A DNA stretch of 48,144 bases, from positions 1 through 48,144 of the forward strand of contig JACESO010000010.1 in assembly GCA_013911745.1 (NCBI GenBank), read 5' to 3'. Under the pieces are notes generated by a model that was not told where the DNA came from, did no database searches, and saw only the letters and a program-made list of their open reading frames with translations. How positions within the stretch are numbered: position 1 is the stretch's first letter; each line of letters starts with the position of its first letter. Position numbers and translations under genes: made by a program. Below, piece by piece: positions 28,201-39,180 of this stretch. This stretch comes from Sphingobium sp. Lineage in GTDB: Bacteria > Pseudomonadota > Alphaproteobacteria > Sphingomonadales > Sphingomonadaceae.

Positions 28201-29031
28201 TCAGCCGCCATGGACTTCCGCGCCCCAGCCGCCCCAGACATAGACGGCGACGAAGAGGAACAGCCACACCACGTCGACGAAGTGCCAGTACCAGGCGGCG
28301 GCTTCGAACCCGAAATGCTGGCGCGGAGTGAAGTGGCCCTTATAGGCGCGCACCAGGTTGACGATCAGGAAGATGGTGCCGACCAGAACGTGGAAGCCGT
28401 GGAAACCGGTCGCCATGTAGAAGGACGAGCTGTAGGGATTGCCGCCGAAGCCGAACGGCGCATGGGCATATTCATAGGCCTGGATGCAGCTGAAGATCGC
28501 GCCCAGGATGATCGTGCACCACAGCCCCTTGATGAGGCCGTCGCGGTCGCCATGGATCAGGCTGTGATGCGCCCAGGTGACCGTGGTGCCCGAGCAGAGC
28601 AGGATCAGCGTGTTGAGCAGCGGCAGCTCGAACGCGTTCATCACCTCGACGCCCTTGGAAGGGAAGGCGCCGTCGATCGGCGGCAATGCGCTCGGGAACA
28701 GCGAGAAGTCGAAGAAGGCCCAGAACCAGCCGACGAAGAACATGACTTCGGACGCGATGAACAGGATCATGCCATAGCGCAGATGCAGCTGCACGACCGG
28801 CGTATGGTCGCCCGCATGCGCTTCGGCGATGACATTGCCCCACCAGCTGTACATGGTGAACAACACGCCTGCCAGGCCGATCAGGAACACCCATCCGCCA
28901 CCCGCGCCCATCGCGTCGGGATGCATGTACATGATCGCGCCGAACGCCATCACCAGCGCCGACATCGAGCCGAACAGCGGCCAGATGCTCGGCGGAAGAA
29001 TATGATAATCGTGCGTCTTTGCGCCTGCCAT
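28201..29031 (-). CDS. ctaE: Cytochrome c oxidase subunit III
   Basis: Subunit III of the aa3-type terminal oxidase, stabilising subunit I and the proton-uptake pathway. The 276-aa protein has seven hydrophobic segments; characteristic pieces are AKTHDYHILPPSIWPLFGSM at the start, the region EVMFFVGWFWAFFDFSLFPS, SGTTVTWAHHSLIHGDR, GFHGFHVLVGTIFL and the ending AAAWYWHFVDVVWLFLFVAVYVWGG. It closes the run ctaC-ctaD-ctaB-45aa-ctaG-ctaE and is followed by a terminator. Confidence 0.97.
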   Translation of the reverse strand: MAGAKTHDYHILPPSIWPLFGSMSALVMAFGAIMYMHPDAMGAGGGWVFLIGLAGVLFTMYSWWGNVIAEAHAGDHTPVVQLHLRYGMILFIASEVMFFVGWFWAFFDFSLFPSALPPIDGAFPSKGVEVMNAFELPLLNTLILLCSGTTVTWAHHSLIHGDRDGLIKGLWCTIILGAIFSCIQAYEYAHAPFGFGGNPYSSSFYMATGFHGFHVLVGTIFLIVNLVRAYKGHFTPRQHFGFEAAAWYWHFVDVVWLFLFVAVYVWGGWGAEVHGG

Positions 29032-29066
29032 GATCGGGTCTTCCCTGCTCCTGTTACCGCTCGTCC

Positions 29067-29642
29067 TTAGCTTGCCTTCTTGCCCTGCTCAACAGGATAG
29101 AAAGTATAGCTGAGCGTGATCTGTTGCGTGTCCTTGTTGTCCGGGTCGTTCAGTATCTTGGGATCGACATAATAGAGGACGGGCATCCGCACCTCCTGCC
29201 CCGGCTGCAGCGTCTGCTCGGTGAAACAGAAGCACTGGATCTTGGTGAAATAGGCGCCCGCCTGCGTCGGCGTGACGTTGAAGGCGGCGGTGCCGGTGAC
29301 CGGCTTGTCCGACAGGTTCTTCGCGACGAAGATCGCCATGCTCTTCGCCCCGACCGTGACGGTCTGGGTAGGCCGCTCTGGGTGGAACGCCCATGGCATG
29401 CCGAGCGCGATGTTCGAATCGAAGCGGATCGACATGCTGTGCCCGGTCGCGACCGGCACCTGCGTGGCCGCTTCCGCGCGCTGCGTCGTGCCACCGAAGC
29501 CCGTTTGTTCGCAGAAGATGCGGTAGAGCGGGACCGAGGCGAAGCCCAGCCCCAGCATGGCGAGTCCCACGCCCGCCGCCGCCAGCATCGTGCGCCGGTT
29601 GCGCCGGTCGCGATCGAAGGGAGAAGGCGGCAGGCTGGCCAT
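29067..29642 (-). CDS. ctaG: Cytochrome c oxidase assembly protein CtaG/Cox11
   Basis: Periplasmic copper chaperone that loads the CuB site of subunit I. The 191-aa protein has one N-terminal membrane anchor (LAAAGVGLAMLGLGFASVPLYRIFC) and a Cox11 domain with the copper-binding KIQCFCFTEQTL motif (CxC). The anchor is followed by EQTGFGGTTQRAE, conserved in the family. Its ATG overlaps the stop of the 45-aa gene (TGATG). The copper ligand pair and location leave little doubt. Confidence 0.96.
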   Translation of the reverse strand: MASLPPSPFDRDRRNRRTMLAAAGVGLAMLGLGFASVPLYRIFCEQTGFGGTTQRAEAATQVPVATGHSMSIRFDSNIALGMPWAFHPERPTQTVTVGAKSMAIFVAKNLSDKPVTGTAAFNVTPTQAGAYFTKIQCFCFTEQTLQPGQEVRMPVLYYVDPKILNDPDNKDTQQITLSYTFYPVEQGKKAS

Positions 29643-29779
29643 CAGATGTTATGGCTCGCGCCGATCTTCGCCAGGGTGATGGCGAAGAAGAGGATGACGA
29701 GGAAGCCGAGCAGCAGCCCCGTCACGATGGCGCGGCTCTTCTGCCGGGCACGGATCGCCTCCAGCTCCTCGGGCGTCAC
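29642..29779 (-). CDS. Small membrane protein of the cytochrome oxidase locus (CoxF-like)
   Basis: A 45-aa protein too short for usual gene calls: GTG start at 29779, sequence beginning [40 protein letters not shown], with a charged N-terminal helix and one membrane span. Its GTG overlaps the ctaB stop (GTGA) and its stop overlaps the ctaG start (TGATG), so it is locked into translational coupling on both sides. Short proteins at this place in alphaproteobacteria are called CoxF; their exact role is unclear, possibly assembly. Coding status is inferred from coupling and composition. Confidence 0.8.
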   Translation of the reverse strand: MTPEELEAIRARQKSRAIVTGLLLGFLVILFFAITLAKIGASHNI

Positions 29780-30726
29780 GCCAGCAGCCAGCGGTCGACG
29801 ACCACTGCCCCGAACAGGAGGAAGAGATAGAGGACGGAATATTTGAACAACCGCTTTTCCGGGGCCATGCGCGCGGGATCGCTTTCCCGTCGGCGATAGA
29901 CCTGGAAGGCGAAGACGGCGAACAGGCCAGTGCCGAGCAGCGCGGCCGTGCCGTAGACGAGGCCCGTCAGCCGCAGCAGCACCGGCGCGAGCGCTGCCAC
30001 CGCCATGATCGCGGTGTAGAACCATATCTGCCGCCGCGTCGCCACCTCGCCCGACACGACGGGCAGCATCGGGATGCCGGCGGCGGCATAGTCGGTCTTC
30101 ACGAACAGGGCGAGCGCCCAGAAATGCGGCGGCGTCCAGAAGAAGATCAGCATGAAGAGAGCGATGGGCAGCGCGCTGACATCGCCGGTCACCGCCGCCC
30201 AACCGATCACCGGGGGGAACGCCCCTGCCGCGCCGCCGATGACGATATTCTGCGCCGTGCGGGGCTTGAGCCAGATGGTGTAAACGAAGACGTAGAAGAG
30301 GATCGACACGGCCAGCACGGCGGCGGCGAGCCAGTTGGTCGCCATGCCCATCAGGATGACCGAGAAGAAGGAGAGCCCGACGCCGAAATGCAGCGCCGCC
30401 TGCCGGTCCATGCGGCCGGCGGGCAGCGGGCGGGACGCGGTACGCTTCATCTTGGCGTCGATGTCCGCTTCCCACCACTGGTTGAGCGCGGCGGCCGCGC
30501 CAGCACCCAGCGCGATGCAGAGGATCGCGGTGAAGGCCAGCACCGGATGGATCGTTCCCGGCGCGGCGAGCAGCCCGCACAGGCCCGTGAACACGACCAG
30601 CGTCATGACGCGCGGCTTGGTCAGCGCCACGAAGTCCCGCCAATGGGCGGGCATGGGCGCGGCGCGGCTTTCCGTCAGCGGCAGGCCGGCTTGCATCTGA
30701 CCGGGCAGGATCGGCGAACTGGCCAT
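29776..30726 (-). CDS. ctaB: Protoheme IX farnesyltransferase (haem O synthase)
   Basis: Converts haem B to haem O by adding a farnesyl group, the first step toward the haem A used by the oxidase. The 316-aa UbiA-type polytopic protein has the prenyl-diphosphate motif [23 protein letters not shown] (residues about 78-100, NxxxDxxxD) and the second aspartate-rich loop near [16 protein letters not shown]. Start ATG 30726 follows an unstructured N-terminus. It lies downstream of ctaD beyond a pair of hairpins. Confidence 0.96.
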   Translation of the reverse strand: MASSPILPGQMQAGLPLTESRAAPMPAHWRDFVALTKPRVMTLVVFTGLCGLLAAPGTIHPVLAFTAILCIALGAGAAAALNQWWEADIDAKMKRTASRPLPAGRMDRQAALHFGVGLSFFSVILMGMATNWLAAAVLAVSILFYVFVYTIWLKPRTAQNIVIGGAAGAFPPVIGWAAVTGDVSALPIALFMLIFFWTPPHFWALALFVKTDYAAAGIPMLPVVSGEVATRRQIWFYTAIMAVAALAPVLLRLTGLVYGTAALLGTGLFAVFAFQVYRRRESDPARMAPEKRLFKYSVLYLFLLFGAVVVDRWLLA

Positions 30727-30746
30727 AGTCTCCTCAATGGATCGAA

Positions 30747-30821
30747 CGCGCCCCCTCTACAGGGGCGCGGCGATTCCGGCAAATGGACAGGCTGTCCCTC
30801 CCTGCAGGGCGGCAGCCTGTC
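30747..30821 (-). other. Two hairpins between ctaD and ctaB
   Basis: CGCGCCCC (30747-30754) pairs with GGGGCGCG (30762-30769), and GACAGGCTG (30786-30794) pairs with CAGCCTGTC (30813-30821), both perfect. No U-run follows either, so these are likely transcript-processing or stability elements that set different levels for ctaCD and ctaB-G-E, rather than terminators. This function is inferred. Confidence 0.55.
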
Positions 30822-30833
30822 TCTGCCCCATGA

Positions 30834-32507
<1,674 letters not shown>

Positions 32508-32519
32508 CTAACCCCTGGA

Positions 32520-33554
32520 TCAGATCTTGGCCGGCGCGCCGGCGGGCGCGGCGTCGGCGGTCTTGGGCTGCGGCTTCACGGTGCCGCCCTGCGAGAGCAG
32601 CCACTGTTCGAACTGCGCCGGCGGCAGCGCCTCGATCGCGATCGGCATGAAGCCGTGGCGCGCGCCGCACAGTTCGGAACACTGGCCGTAATAGACGCCG
32701 GGCTTCTCGATGAAGACGCTCTTTTCATTGAGACGGCCGGGCACCGCGTCCATCTTCAGCCAGAGCGAGGGCACCGCGAAGCTGTGGATCACGTCCGCGC
32801 CGGTGATGATCAGCTTGATCGGCCGGCCGACCGGCAGCACCAGGCGATTGTCGGGCGCGAGCAGATAGGGCTCGCCATTCGCCTTCGCCTTGTCTTCGGG
32901 CAGCATGTTGGACACGAACTCGGGCACGCCATTGTCGGGATATTCATAGCCCCAATACCATTGGTAGCCGGTGACCTTGACGGTCAGCGCATCCTTGGGC
33001 GCGGGCTTGTACTGGTCGGCCAGCAGGCTGATCGAAGGAACCGCGATGGCGAGCAGGATGACGACCGGGACGACGGTCCAGATCACCTCGATCACCGTAT
33101 TGTGCGACGTCTTGGACGGAACCGGATTGGCGCTGCGGCGATAGCGGAACATGACCCACAGCATCAGCCCCAGCACCAGCAGCGAGATAAGCGTGATGAT
33201 CGGCACCAGCATCTTGTCGTGCAGCCAGCGGGCGGTGTGGCCGGTGGGGCTGAACTGTTCCTGCAGCGTGATCTCGCCCGGACGCGGCATGCCGATGCCT
33301 TCGGTCGGCTTCATCCGCGGCGGCGCTGCGACCTTGGCGGCGGGCGCGGCGGCGCTGACGTTCGCCACATTGGCGTCGGCCGAATCGGCGGGCGCGCCGG
33401 GATCGGAGGATTTGGGGTCGGCATCCACGGGCGTCGCCAGCGCCGGGGCGGCCGCAGCCGCCGCATTGCCCTGCGCCATTGCCACACCACTCAGCCCCAG
33501 ACCGGGCGAGAAAGCGAGCAACCCTGCAAGAACGAGCGATTTCACCTTGTTCAT
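32520..33554 (-). CDS. ctaC: Cytochrome c oxidase subunit II
   Basis: Carries the binuclear CuA centre that accepts electrons from cytochrome c. The 344-aa protein has a signal sequence (KSLVLAGLLAFSPGLGLSGVAMAQ), an unusual Ala/Pro-rich linker of about 60 residues, two membrane helices (about 110-180) and a cupredoxin domain with GYQWYWGYEYPD, the CuA loop YYGQCSELCGARHGFMPI (two Cys, His, Met) and DVIHSF. It is first in the oxidase run. A perfect 9-bp inverted repeat lies in its leader. Confidence 0.97.
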   Translation of the reverse strand: MNKVKSLVLAGLLAFSPGLGLSGVAMAQGNAAAAAAPALATPVDADPKSSDPGAPADSADANVANVSAAAPAAKVAAPPRMKPTEGIGMPRPGEITLQEQFSPTGHTARWLHDKMLVPIITLISLLVLGLMLWVMFRYRRSANPVPSKTSHNTVIEVIWTVVPVVILLAIAVPSISLLADQYKPAPKDALTVKVTGYQWYWGYEYPDNGVPEFVSNMLPEDKAKANGEPYLLAPDNRLVLPVGRPIKLIITGADVIHSFAVPSLWLKMDAVPGRLNEKSVFIEKPGVYYGQCSELCGARHGFMPIAIEALPPAQFEQWLLSQGGTVKPQPKTADAAPAGAPAKI

Positions 33555-33556
33555 AG

Positions 33557-33600
33557 CGTCTTCGTACCCCTAACCCCTTGGCGCCGCTGCAACGAAGACG
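33557..33600 (-). promoter_or_regulatory. Inverted repeat in the ctaC leader
   Basis: CGTCTTCGT (33557-33565) and ACGAAGACG (33592-33600) are perfect complements 26 bases apart. On the transcript the 3' arm lies between the AGGGG ribosome site and the ATG at 33554, so a formed stem would hinder initiation. It could also be an operator for an oxygen or redox regulator. Role inferred. Confidence 0.5.
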
Positions 33601-33844
33601 CACATGCGTGCGCACAGTCCCTCGCCCGTACGGTTCTGCCGCGGCTTATAGGCAGGCTTTTCCCCCGCCTCAAGCATTGATGGAGCAGATTTTCTTCGCT
33701 GTTGCAACGCACCCCCTCCCCGCCTATTTCGCAGGTCCGCGCACAGGGGCGCGATCATGGCGCGCTTTCAAGCACGCCGTGCATTCTTCAAGAGGGCGGA
33801 TCGGCCAGGCAGCGCCGGCCCGCCGGGCATGGACGTAAGGCGGC

Positions 33845-34426
33845 ATGACTGACGAGGACGTATTGGCGGAATTCCGGGCGGCAGGGGCGCTGCTCGAGGG
33901 GCACTTCATCCTCTCCTCGGGCCGGCGGAGCGCCAACTATCTGCAATGCGCCCGCGTGTTGATGAACGCCGAGCGCGCCGGCCGCCTCGCCCGCGCCGTG
34001 GTGCAGAAGCTGCCGCGCGAATTGCGGCAGGAGATCGACCTCGTCGTCTCGCCGGCGATGGGCGGCCTCATCATCGGGCATGAGGTCGGCCGCGCGCTGG
34101 ACAAGGACGCGGTGTTCCTCGAACGACCAGAGGGCGTGTTCGAACTGCGCCGGGGCTTCGCCGTCGCGCCCGGGCAGAAGGTGCTGATGGTCGAGGATGT
34201 GGTGACCACCGGCCTGTCCTCCCGCCAGGCGATCGAGGCAGTGGAGAAGGAAGGCGGCATCGTCATCGCCGAAGCGGCGCTGGTCGACCGCTCGGCGGGC
34301 GAGGTGGAGCTTGGCGTCCCCTTCTACCCGCTCGTGTCGATCAACTTCCCGGTCTATGATGCCGATGCGATCCCGCCCGAACTGGCGGCGATCCCCGCGA
34401 TCAAGCCCGGCAGCCGGAAGCAGTAG
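33845..34426 (+). CDS. pyrE: Orotate phosphoribosyltransferase
   Basis: Forms OMP from orotate and PRPP in pyrimidine synthesis. The 193-aa protein has the PRPP-binding motif [17 protein letters not shown] and the substrate region [16 protein letters not shown], with the flexible loop [17 protein letters not shown]. It lies divergent from ctaC with a roughly 290-base gap and heads a plus-strand run pyrE-pdxJ-acpS-lepB. Confidence 0.96.
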   Translation: MTDEDVLAEFRAAGALLEGHFILSSGRRSANYLQCARVLMNAERAGRLARAVVQKLPRELRQEIDLVVSPAMGGLIIGHEVGRALDKDAVFLERPEGVFELRRGFAVAPGQKVLMVEDVVTTGLSSRQAIEAVEKEGGIVIAEAALVDRSAGEVELGVPFYPLVSINFPVYDADAIPPELAAIPAIKPGSRKQ

Positions 34427-34434
34427 GCGGCCCC

Positions 34435-35163
34435 ATGTCCACGCCGCTGCGCCTCGGGGTCAATATCGACCATGTCGCGACCATCCGCAACGCGCGGGGG
34501 GGCACGCATCCCGATCCGGTCAAGGCGGCGCTGCTTAGCGTGAAGGCTGGCGCGGACGGCATCACCGCGCATCTGCGTGAGGACAGGCGGCATATCCGCG
34601 ACGAGGATATCGCCATGCTGATGGCCTCGCTCGACGTGCCGCTCAACCTGGAGATGGCGGCGACGCAGGAGATGCTGGAGATCGCGCTTCGCCACAAGCC
34701 GCACGCCGCCTGCATCGTCCCGGAAAAGCGCGAGGAACGCACGACCGAGGGCGGCCTTGACGCGGCGGGGCAGTTCGATGCGCTGCGCCCGATCGTCTCC
34801 GCGCTGGGCGAGGCGGGCATCCGCGTCAGCCTGTTCATCGAAGCGGATGCGGCACAGATCGAGGCGGCCATGAAGCTGGGCGCGCCAGTGGTGGAATTCC
34901 ACACCGGGGCCTATGCCCATCTGGACGGTTCCGCCCGCGCCGCCGAGCTGCGCCGCATCGCCGACGCCGCCGCGCTCGCCGCCAAGAACGGGATCGAGCC
35001 GCATGCCGGCCACGGCCTCACCTTCGACAATGTCGCGCCGGTCGCCGCCATTCCCCAGATCGCCGAACTCAATATCGGCCATTTCCTGATCGGCGAAGCG
35101 ATCTTCGGCGGCCTCGAAGCCAGCATCCGCGAAATGCGGCGGCAGATGGATCTGGCGCGGTGA
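34435..35163 (+). CDS. pdxJ: Pyridoxine 5'-phosphate synthase
   Basis: Joins 1-deoxyxylulose 5-phosphate to 3-amino-2-oxopropyl phosphate in vitamin B6 synthesis. The 242-aa TIM barrel opens with [19 protein letters not shown] and contains [31 protein letters not shown] and [11 protein letters not shown], all family signatures. It starts 8 bases after pyrE and is followed by acpS, the order found in many alphaproteobacteria. Confidence 0.97.
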   Translation: MSTPLRLGVNIDHVATIRNARGGTHPDPVKAALLSVKAGADGITAHLREDRRHIRDEDIAMLMASLDVPLNLEMAATQEMLEIALRHKPHAACIVPEKREERTTEGGLDAAGQFDALRPIVSALGEAGIRVSLFIEADAAQIEAAMKLGAPVVEFHTGAYAHLDGSARAAELRRIADAAALAAKNGIEPHAGHGLTFDNVAPVAAIPQIAELNIGHFLIGEAIFGGLEASIREMRRQMDLAR

Positions 35164-35176
35164 TGGCAGCCAAAGC

Positions 35177-35578
35177 ATGATCATCGGCCTCGGCTCGGAC
35201 CTCTGCAATATCGAGCGGATCCAGAACTCGCTCGACCGCTATGGCGAACGGTTCGAACGACGCGTCTTCACGCCCGTAGAGCAGGCCAAGGCCGCGCGCC
35301 GCCCCTTCACGCGCGCGGGCACCTACGCCAAGCGTTTCGCCGCCAAGGAGGCTTTCTCCAAGGCGGTCGGCACCGGCTTCAAGGCAGGCGTGTTCATGAA
35401 GGACATCGGCGTCGTCAACGCCCCCTCCGGCGCGCCCACGCTGGCGCTCACCGGCGGCGCGAAGGCGCGGCTGGACGCGATCACGCCGGTCGGCCACAAG
35501 GCGGTCGTTCACCTGACGCTCACCGACGACCATCCATGGGCGCAGGCCTTCGTCATCATCGAGGCGCTCCCGCTTTGA
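35177..35578 (+). CDS. acpS: Holo-[acyl-carrier-protein] synthase
   Basis: Transfers phosphopantetheine from CoA to acyl carrier protein. The 133-aa protein has the Mg-binding [13 protein letters not shown] (Asp8) and [16 protein letters not shown] (Glu58 region), a standard AcpS layout and length. Its stop overlaps the TTG start of lepB by two bases (TTGA), suggesting coupled translation. Confidence 0.95.
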   Translation: MIIGLGSDLCNIERIQNSLDRYGERFERRVFTPVEQAKAARRPFTRAGTYAKRFAAKEAFSKAVGTGFKAGVFMKDIGVVNAPSGAPTLALTGGAKARLDAITPVGHKAVVHLTLTDDHPWAQAFVIIEALPL

Positions 35579-36495
35579 GCGAACCGTCGCCCCCCACCGA
35601 AAGCCAGTCCATGACGGCCATCGACCTTCCCGAACAGCCGCTCCAGTCCCTTCCCGCGACCGAGCCGGAGGAGCGCAAGGCGCCCGTCAACTGGTGGCAT
35701 GAGGCGCGGAGCATCGTGCTGCTGGTTCTCGCCGTGCTCGCCTTCCACAGCTTTGTCGCCAAGCCCTTCTACATCCCCAGCGAATCGATGATGCCCGGCC
35801 TGCTGACCGGCGACCGGCTGGTGGTCAGCAAATTCCCCTATGGCTGGTCCTATGTGTCGCCCAGCTTCCATCCCCTCCCCTTCCTCAAGGGCCGCCTGCT
35901 CGGCCGCCTGCCGGAACGGGGCGACATCGTGATCGTCAGCCCGCAGAACCGGCGCGAGGATTATATCAAGCGCGTCATCGGCCTGCCCGGCGACATCGTC
36001 GAAGTGCGCGGCGGGCAGGTGATCCTGAACGGCGTCGCCGTGCCGCAGAAGATGCTGAAGCCGCTGCGCATCCCGGTCGATGGCAACGCGCCCTGCCCGC
36101 CGCTGCAATTCCCCGGCGCGCTGGTGACGGACAAGACCGGCAAAAGCTGGTGCGAACTGCCGGTGCGGCAGGAAATCCTGCCCAATGGCAAGACCTACAC
36201 GATCATCGACATGGGGCCGAGCGCGCTCGACTGGTACGGACCGGTTCGGGTGCCGGAAAATCATGTATTCCTGATGGGCGACAATCGCGACAACAGCGCC
36301 GACAGCCGCGCCCCGCTGGAAGAAAACGGCCTGGGCGGCCCTGTGCCGTGGGAGGCGATCGGCGGCCGCGCCGAATTCATCACCTTCTCGCTGGACGGCG
36401 ATGCGACCCTCAATCCGCTGACCTGGCTTCATGCCTTCCGCAGCGGGCGCGCGGGGAACAGCCTGCGTCCGGCGAGCGTTCCTCCCCCGAAATAA
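35575..36495 (+). CDS. lepB: Signal peptidase I
   Basis: Inner-membrane serine/lysine protease that removes signal peptides. The 306-aa product has one N-terminal helix ([17 protein letters not shown]), the catalytic Ser71 in [12 protein letters not shown], Lys132 in [14 protein letters not shown] and the [11 protein letters not shown] box. I use TTG 35575, overlapping acpS and preceded by GAGG; ATG 35611 is an alternative without a ribosome site. Confidence 0.94.
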   Translation: MSEPSPPTESQSMTAIDLPEQPLQSLPATEPEERKAPVNWWHEARSIVLLVLAVLAFHSFVAKPFYIPSESMMPGLLTGDRLVVSKFPYGWSYVSPSFHPLPFLKGRLLGRLPERGDIVIVSPQNRREDYIKRVIGLPGDIVEVRGGQVILNGVAVPQKMLKPLRIPVDGNAPCPPLQFPGALVTDKTGKSWCELPVRQEILPNGKTYTIIDMGPSALDWYGPVRVPENHVFLMGDNRDNSADSRAPLEENGLGGPVPWEAIGGRAEFITFSLDGDATLNPLTWLHAFRSGRAGNSLRPASVPPPK

Positions 36496-36515
36496 CATCT
36501 TCGGGGATCAGGGTC

Positions 36516-37592
36516 TTGAGCGAGCAGCCGCGCCATATCGAGCAACCCGGTCCCAGCGAAGTCCGCAGCCCCATCATCCGGCGGGAACTCGCTCGCGCGG
36601 GCGTATGGATCGGCCTGGCCGTCGCCGTCGCGGTCCTGGCCTTGCTGGCCCAGCCGCTCATGCTCATCATGGGCGCACTGGTGTTCGCGACGATGCTGGA
36701 CGGGGGCACGCGCCTTCTGGGTCGCGTCCTGCCGATCGGACGCGGATGGCGCCTTGCCATCGTCCTGCTCGGGATCGTCGCCTTCCTCGCCTATACCTTC
36801 TATCTCACCGGCGCGAGCCTCGCCGCGCAGGCGCAGGCGATGCGCGACATCGTCGAAACGCAAGTCGGACGCATCGGCGGCTGGATGCAGCAGCTGGGCG
36901 TCACCACCACGCCCAATGACCTCAAGGGGCTGGCGCAGCAGGCGATGAGCAGCATGGGCCGCGTGACGGCGGCGGTCGGCACGGCGGTCGGCGCGATCAC
37001 CAGCGCGGTCATGATGCTGGTGCTCGCCATCTTCATCGCCGTCGAACCCAAGCTCTACGAGCGCGGCGTCGCCTGGATGCTGCCGATGGACCGGCGAGAC
37101 GACTTCTACCGCACTGCCGACAAGATGGGCTGGACGCTGCGCCGGCTGATGTTCGGCCGGCTGATCGGGATGGCGGTGGAGGGCGTGGGCACCTGGCTGC
37201 TCTTGTGGGCGGGCGGCGTGCCGATGGCGGGACTGCTTGGCATATTGACCGGCCTGCTCGCCTTCCTCCCCAATATCGGCGCGATCATATCGGGCGCGCT
37301 CATCATCCTGGTCGGCTTTTCCGGCGGCACCGATACCGGCCTGTATGCCCTGGGCGTCTATCTGGCGGTCCAGATGGTCGATGGCTATCTGATCGTGCCG
37401 ATGGTGGCGAAGCGTGCGGTGGACCTGGCCCCTGCGCTGGTGCTGGCGGCGCAGATCCTGTTCGGCGCGCTGTTCGGCATATTGGGCCTGTTCCTGGCCG
37501 ATCCGATCGTCGCGATGATCAAGGTGTGGCTGGAGGAACGGTCGCGCGCGTCGAACGAACGCCGCCGCCCTGCCGGCTTCATCGCGCGCTAG
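36516..37592 (+). CDS. AI-2E family transporter (PerM/YhhT-like)
   Basis: A 358-aa polytopic membrane protein of the AI-2E/PerM family. About seven to eight hydrophobic stretches are visible, including VWIGLAVAVAVLALLAQPLMLIMGALVFATMLDGG, the family hallmark GLLAFLPNIGAIISGALIILVGF and GALFGILGLFLADPIVAMI near the end. Members export various small molecules; the substrate is unknown and the AI-2 name should not be taken literally. TTG 36516 with GGGGA upstream is my start; the frame is open further 5' inside lepB. Confidence 0.88.
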   Translation: MSEQPRHIEQPGPSEVRSPIIRRELARAGVWIGLAVAVAVLALLAQPLMLIMGALVFATMLDGGTRLLGRVLPIGRGWRLAIVLLGIVAFLAYTFYLTGASLAAQAQAMRDIVETQVGRIGGWMQQLGVTTTPNDLKGLAQQAMSSMGRVTAAVGTAVGAITSAVMMLVLAIFIAVEPKLYERGVAWMLPMDRRDDFYRTADKMGWTLRRLMFGRLIGMAVEGVGTWLLLWAGGVPMAGLLGILTGLLAFLPNIGAIISGALIILVGFSGGTDTGLYALGVYLAVQMVDGYLIVPMVAKRAVDLAPALVLAAQILFGALFGILGLFLADPIVAMIKVWLEERSRASNERRRPAGFIAR

Positions 37593-37712
37593 CCTGCCAC
37601 GCTCCCGCCGACTTGCCCCGGCGTCTCGGCACGGGACAACTGGCTGGAACGCCATGGCGCGCCACGCGCTTCATGCTATGATGAACAAAATGGAGAGGAA
37701 GGAGCGAAGCCG

Positions 37713-38048
37713 ATGACAAGCGGGCTCGACAAACAGAAGAAGCTGCATTTCGACCTGTCCAATGTAGGCCTGCGCGCCCATGCGACGGCGGCGGGCTTGC
37801 TCCAGCTGTGCCTGGAACTGCGCCAGGCCGGGATATTGGACGACGCGGCGGTGGGGCGGATCAAGAACGCCATCGCCTGCGACATAGAAGTGTCCGCGCC
37901 GCGGTCCGTCGCGACCGCCGATTTCCGCCGCGACATCAAGCTGCGGCTGGACCGGCTGTTCGCTGGCGAGGAAAAGGTCGGCAGCGCCAACGCGCTGGCA
38001 TTCGGCGCCTCCTTCGACGAGGATGGCGTCTGTCAGGGTCACGCCTGA
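37713..38048 (+). CDS. Hypothetical protein
   Basis: A 111-aa soluble protein I do not recognise. It has a very good ribosome site (GAGGAAGGAGC) before ATG 37713. The sequence KKLHFDLSNVGLRAHATAAGLLQLCLELRQAGILDDAAVGRIKNAIACDIEVSAP suggests an all-helical N-terminal part; RRDIKLRLDRLF and a Gly/Asp-rich tail follow. No signal, no membrane segment. It faces the FKBP gene, with a terminator hairpin between. Confidence 0.75.
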   Translation: MTSGLDKQKKLHFDLSNVGLRAHATAAGLLQLCLELRQAGILDDAAVGRIKNAIACDIEVSAPRSVATADFRRDIKLRLDRLFAGEEKVGSANALAFGASFDEDGVCQGHA

Positions 38049-38057
38049 CCGGGACAT

Positions 38058-38084
38058 GAAAAAGGGGCCGTGCGGCGGCCCCTT
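38058..38084 (-). terminator. Rho-independent terminator after the FKBP gene
   Basis: AAGGGGCCG (38062-38070) pairs perfectly with CGGCCCCTT (38076-38084); on the minus strand the stem is followed by a T-run (38063-38059). It lies about 28 bases past the FKBP stop and could also stop the facing plus-strand transcript. Confidence 0.85.
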
Positions 38085-38111
38085 CCCAAAGACTTGGACT
38101 GGCTGTGCCGG

Positions 38112-38666
38112 TCAGTTGCCGGCGTGCGGCACCACGCCCTGCTGCATCTGCTGCTGAAGCTGCATCAGTTCCGCCTTCGACTTGAAGTCGTGCAGCGTGA
38201 CGTCGAACACCAGCACCGAACCGGCCGGAATGGGGCCGGCGGCCTGATCACCATAGCCAAGCTGCGGCGGGATCCACAGGCGATACTTGCCGCCCTTCTT
38301 CATCTTCTGCAGGCCTTCGGAGAAACCCGGAACCACGCCGTCGATCGGCATCGGGGCCTGCGGATTCTCGTCGAAGACAGTGCCGTCGAGCAGCGTGCCC
38401 TTATAGCCGACCAGCGCGACGTCGGCCGTGGTCGGGCTCGCACCGGTGCCGTCTTCCAGCACCTTGTACTGCAGGCCAGATTCGGTCGTGACGACGCCAT
38501 CGGCATGCGCGTTGGCGGACAGGAAGGCGGCCGGAGACGGTTCCACGCCCTGCTGCCCCGCCCAGGCCAGGCCGCCCGCCGCCAGCGCAACCGCCGCGAC
38601 GCCGACCCAGAGGCGCGTCAATGACCCCTTGGCGATGGGACGAAGGGGAACGGCCGTCGTGGACAT
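38112..38666 (-). CDS. FKBP-type peptidyl-prolyl cis-trans isomerase, membrane-anchored
   Basis: A folding catalyst for proline peptide bonds. The 184-aa protein has a basic start and a membrane anchor (LWVGVAAVALAAGGLAWA, residues about 19-36), then a linker and an FKBP domain (about 75-170) with VGYKGTLLDGTVFDENPQ, VVPGFSEGLQKMKKGGKYRLWIPPQLGYGD and SVLVFDVTLHDF. The C-terminal region is Gln-rich (QLQQQMQQG). Orientation is probably periplasmic. It lies downstream of rpsU beyond a terminator. Confidence 0.94.
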   Translation of the reverse strand: MSTTAVPLRPIAKGSLTRLWVGVAAVALAAGGLAWAGQQGVEPSPAAFLSANAHADGVVTTESGLQYKVLEDGTGASPTTADVALVGYKGTLLDGTVFDENPQAPMPIDGVVPGFSEGLQKMKKGGKYRLWIPPQLGYGDQAAGPIPAGSVLVFDVTLHDFKSKAELMQLQQQMQQGVVPHAGN

Positions 38667-38706
38667 GGGGCTTGGCTCTCGTGATCAGGGGCAGGTCGAA
38701 ACAGCG

Positions 38707-38734
38707 AAAACCGGAACGGTCATGCCGCTCCGGT
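38707..38734 (-). terminator. Rho-independent terminator of rpsU
   Basis: ACCGGAACGG (38710-38719) pairs with CCGCTCCGGT (38725-38734) with one or two internal mismatches; in the minus direction a TTTT follows. It begins 11 bases past the rpsU stop. Confidence 0.75.
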
Positions 38735-38744
38735 CATAGGCGTC

Positions 38745-38951
38745 TTAACGGACGCCGTCGCGTTCGGCGCGCTTGCGCTCCATCTTGCGGGCGCGGCGGA
38801 CAGCGGCAGCCTTTTCGCGGGCGCGCTTTTCCGACGGCTTCTCGTAATGACGGCGCAGCTTCATTTCGCGATACACGCCCTCGCGCTGCAGCTTCTTCTT
38901 GAGCGCGCGAAGAGCCTGGTCGACATTGTTGTCGCGAACGATGATCTGCAT
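38745..38951 (-). CDS. rpsU: 30S ribosomal protein S21
   Basis: Small basic ribosomal protein near the anti-Shine-Dalgarno. The 68-aa product begins [43 protein letters not shown], a typical alphaproteobacterial S21, and ends in a Lys/Arg-rich tail. Start ATG 38951 matches the family; a TTG six codons earlier is also open but would add an atypical extension. Confidence 0.97.
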   Translation of the reverse strand: MQIIVRDNNVDQALRALKKKLQREGVYREMKLRRHYEKPSEKRAREKAAAVRRARKMERKRAERDGVR

Positions 38952-39180
38952 AAGTCCGTCAATCTCCAATCGAAAACGGGCGGTTCGCCGGGACCGAATT
39001 GTCTTTCCCGACGAGCCGACCGAATAGCAAAGCCAGTGAGTCGTCGCAGGTCGCCCTGCGCCATGTGCGGCGCGCCCTACCAGCGGTCCCGCGCAAATTC
39101 AACCCTATTGGGTGAAATCTCGACATTCTTGGCGCTTGGGCCGATAGTGGCGGCATAAAAGAGACAGGAGAAGGATCGCC

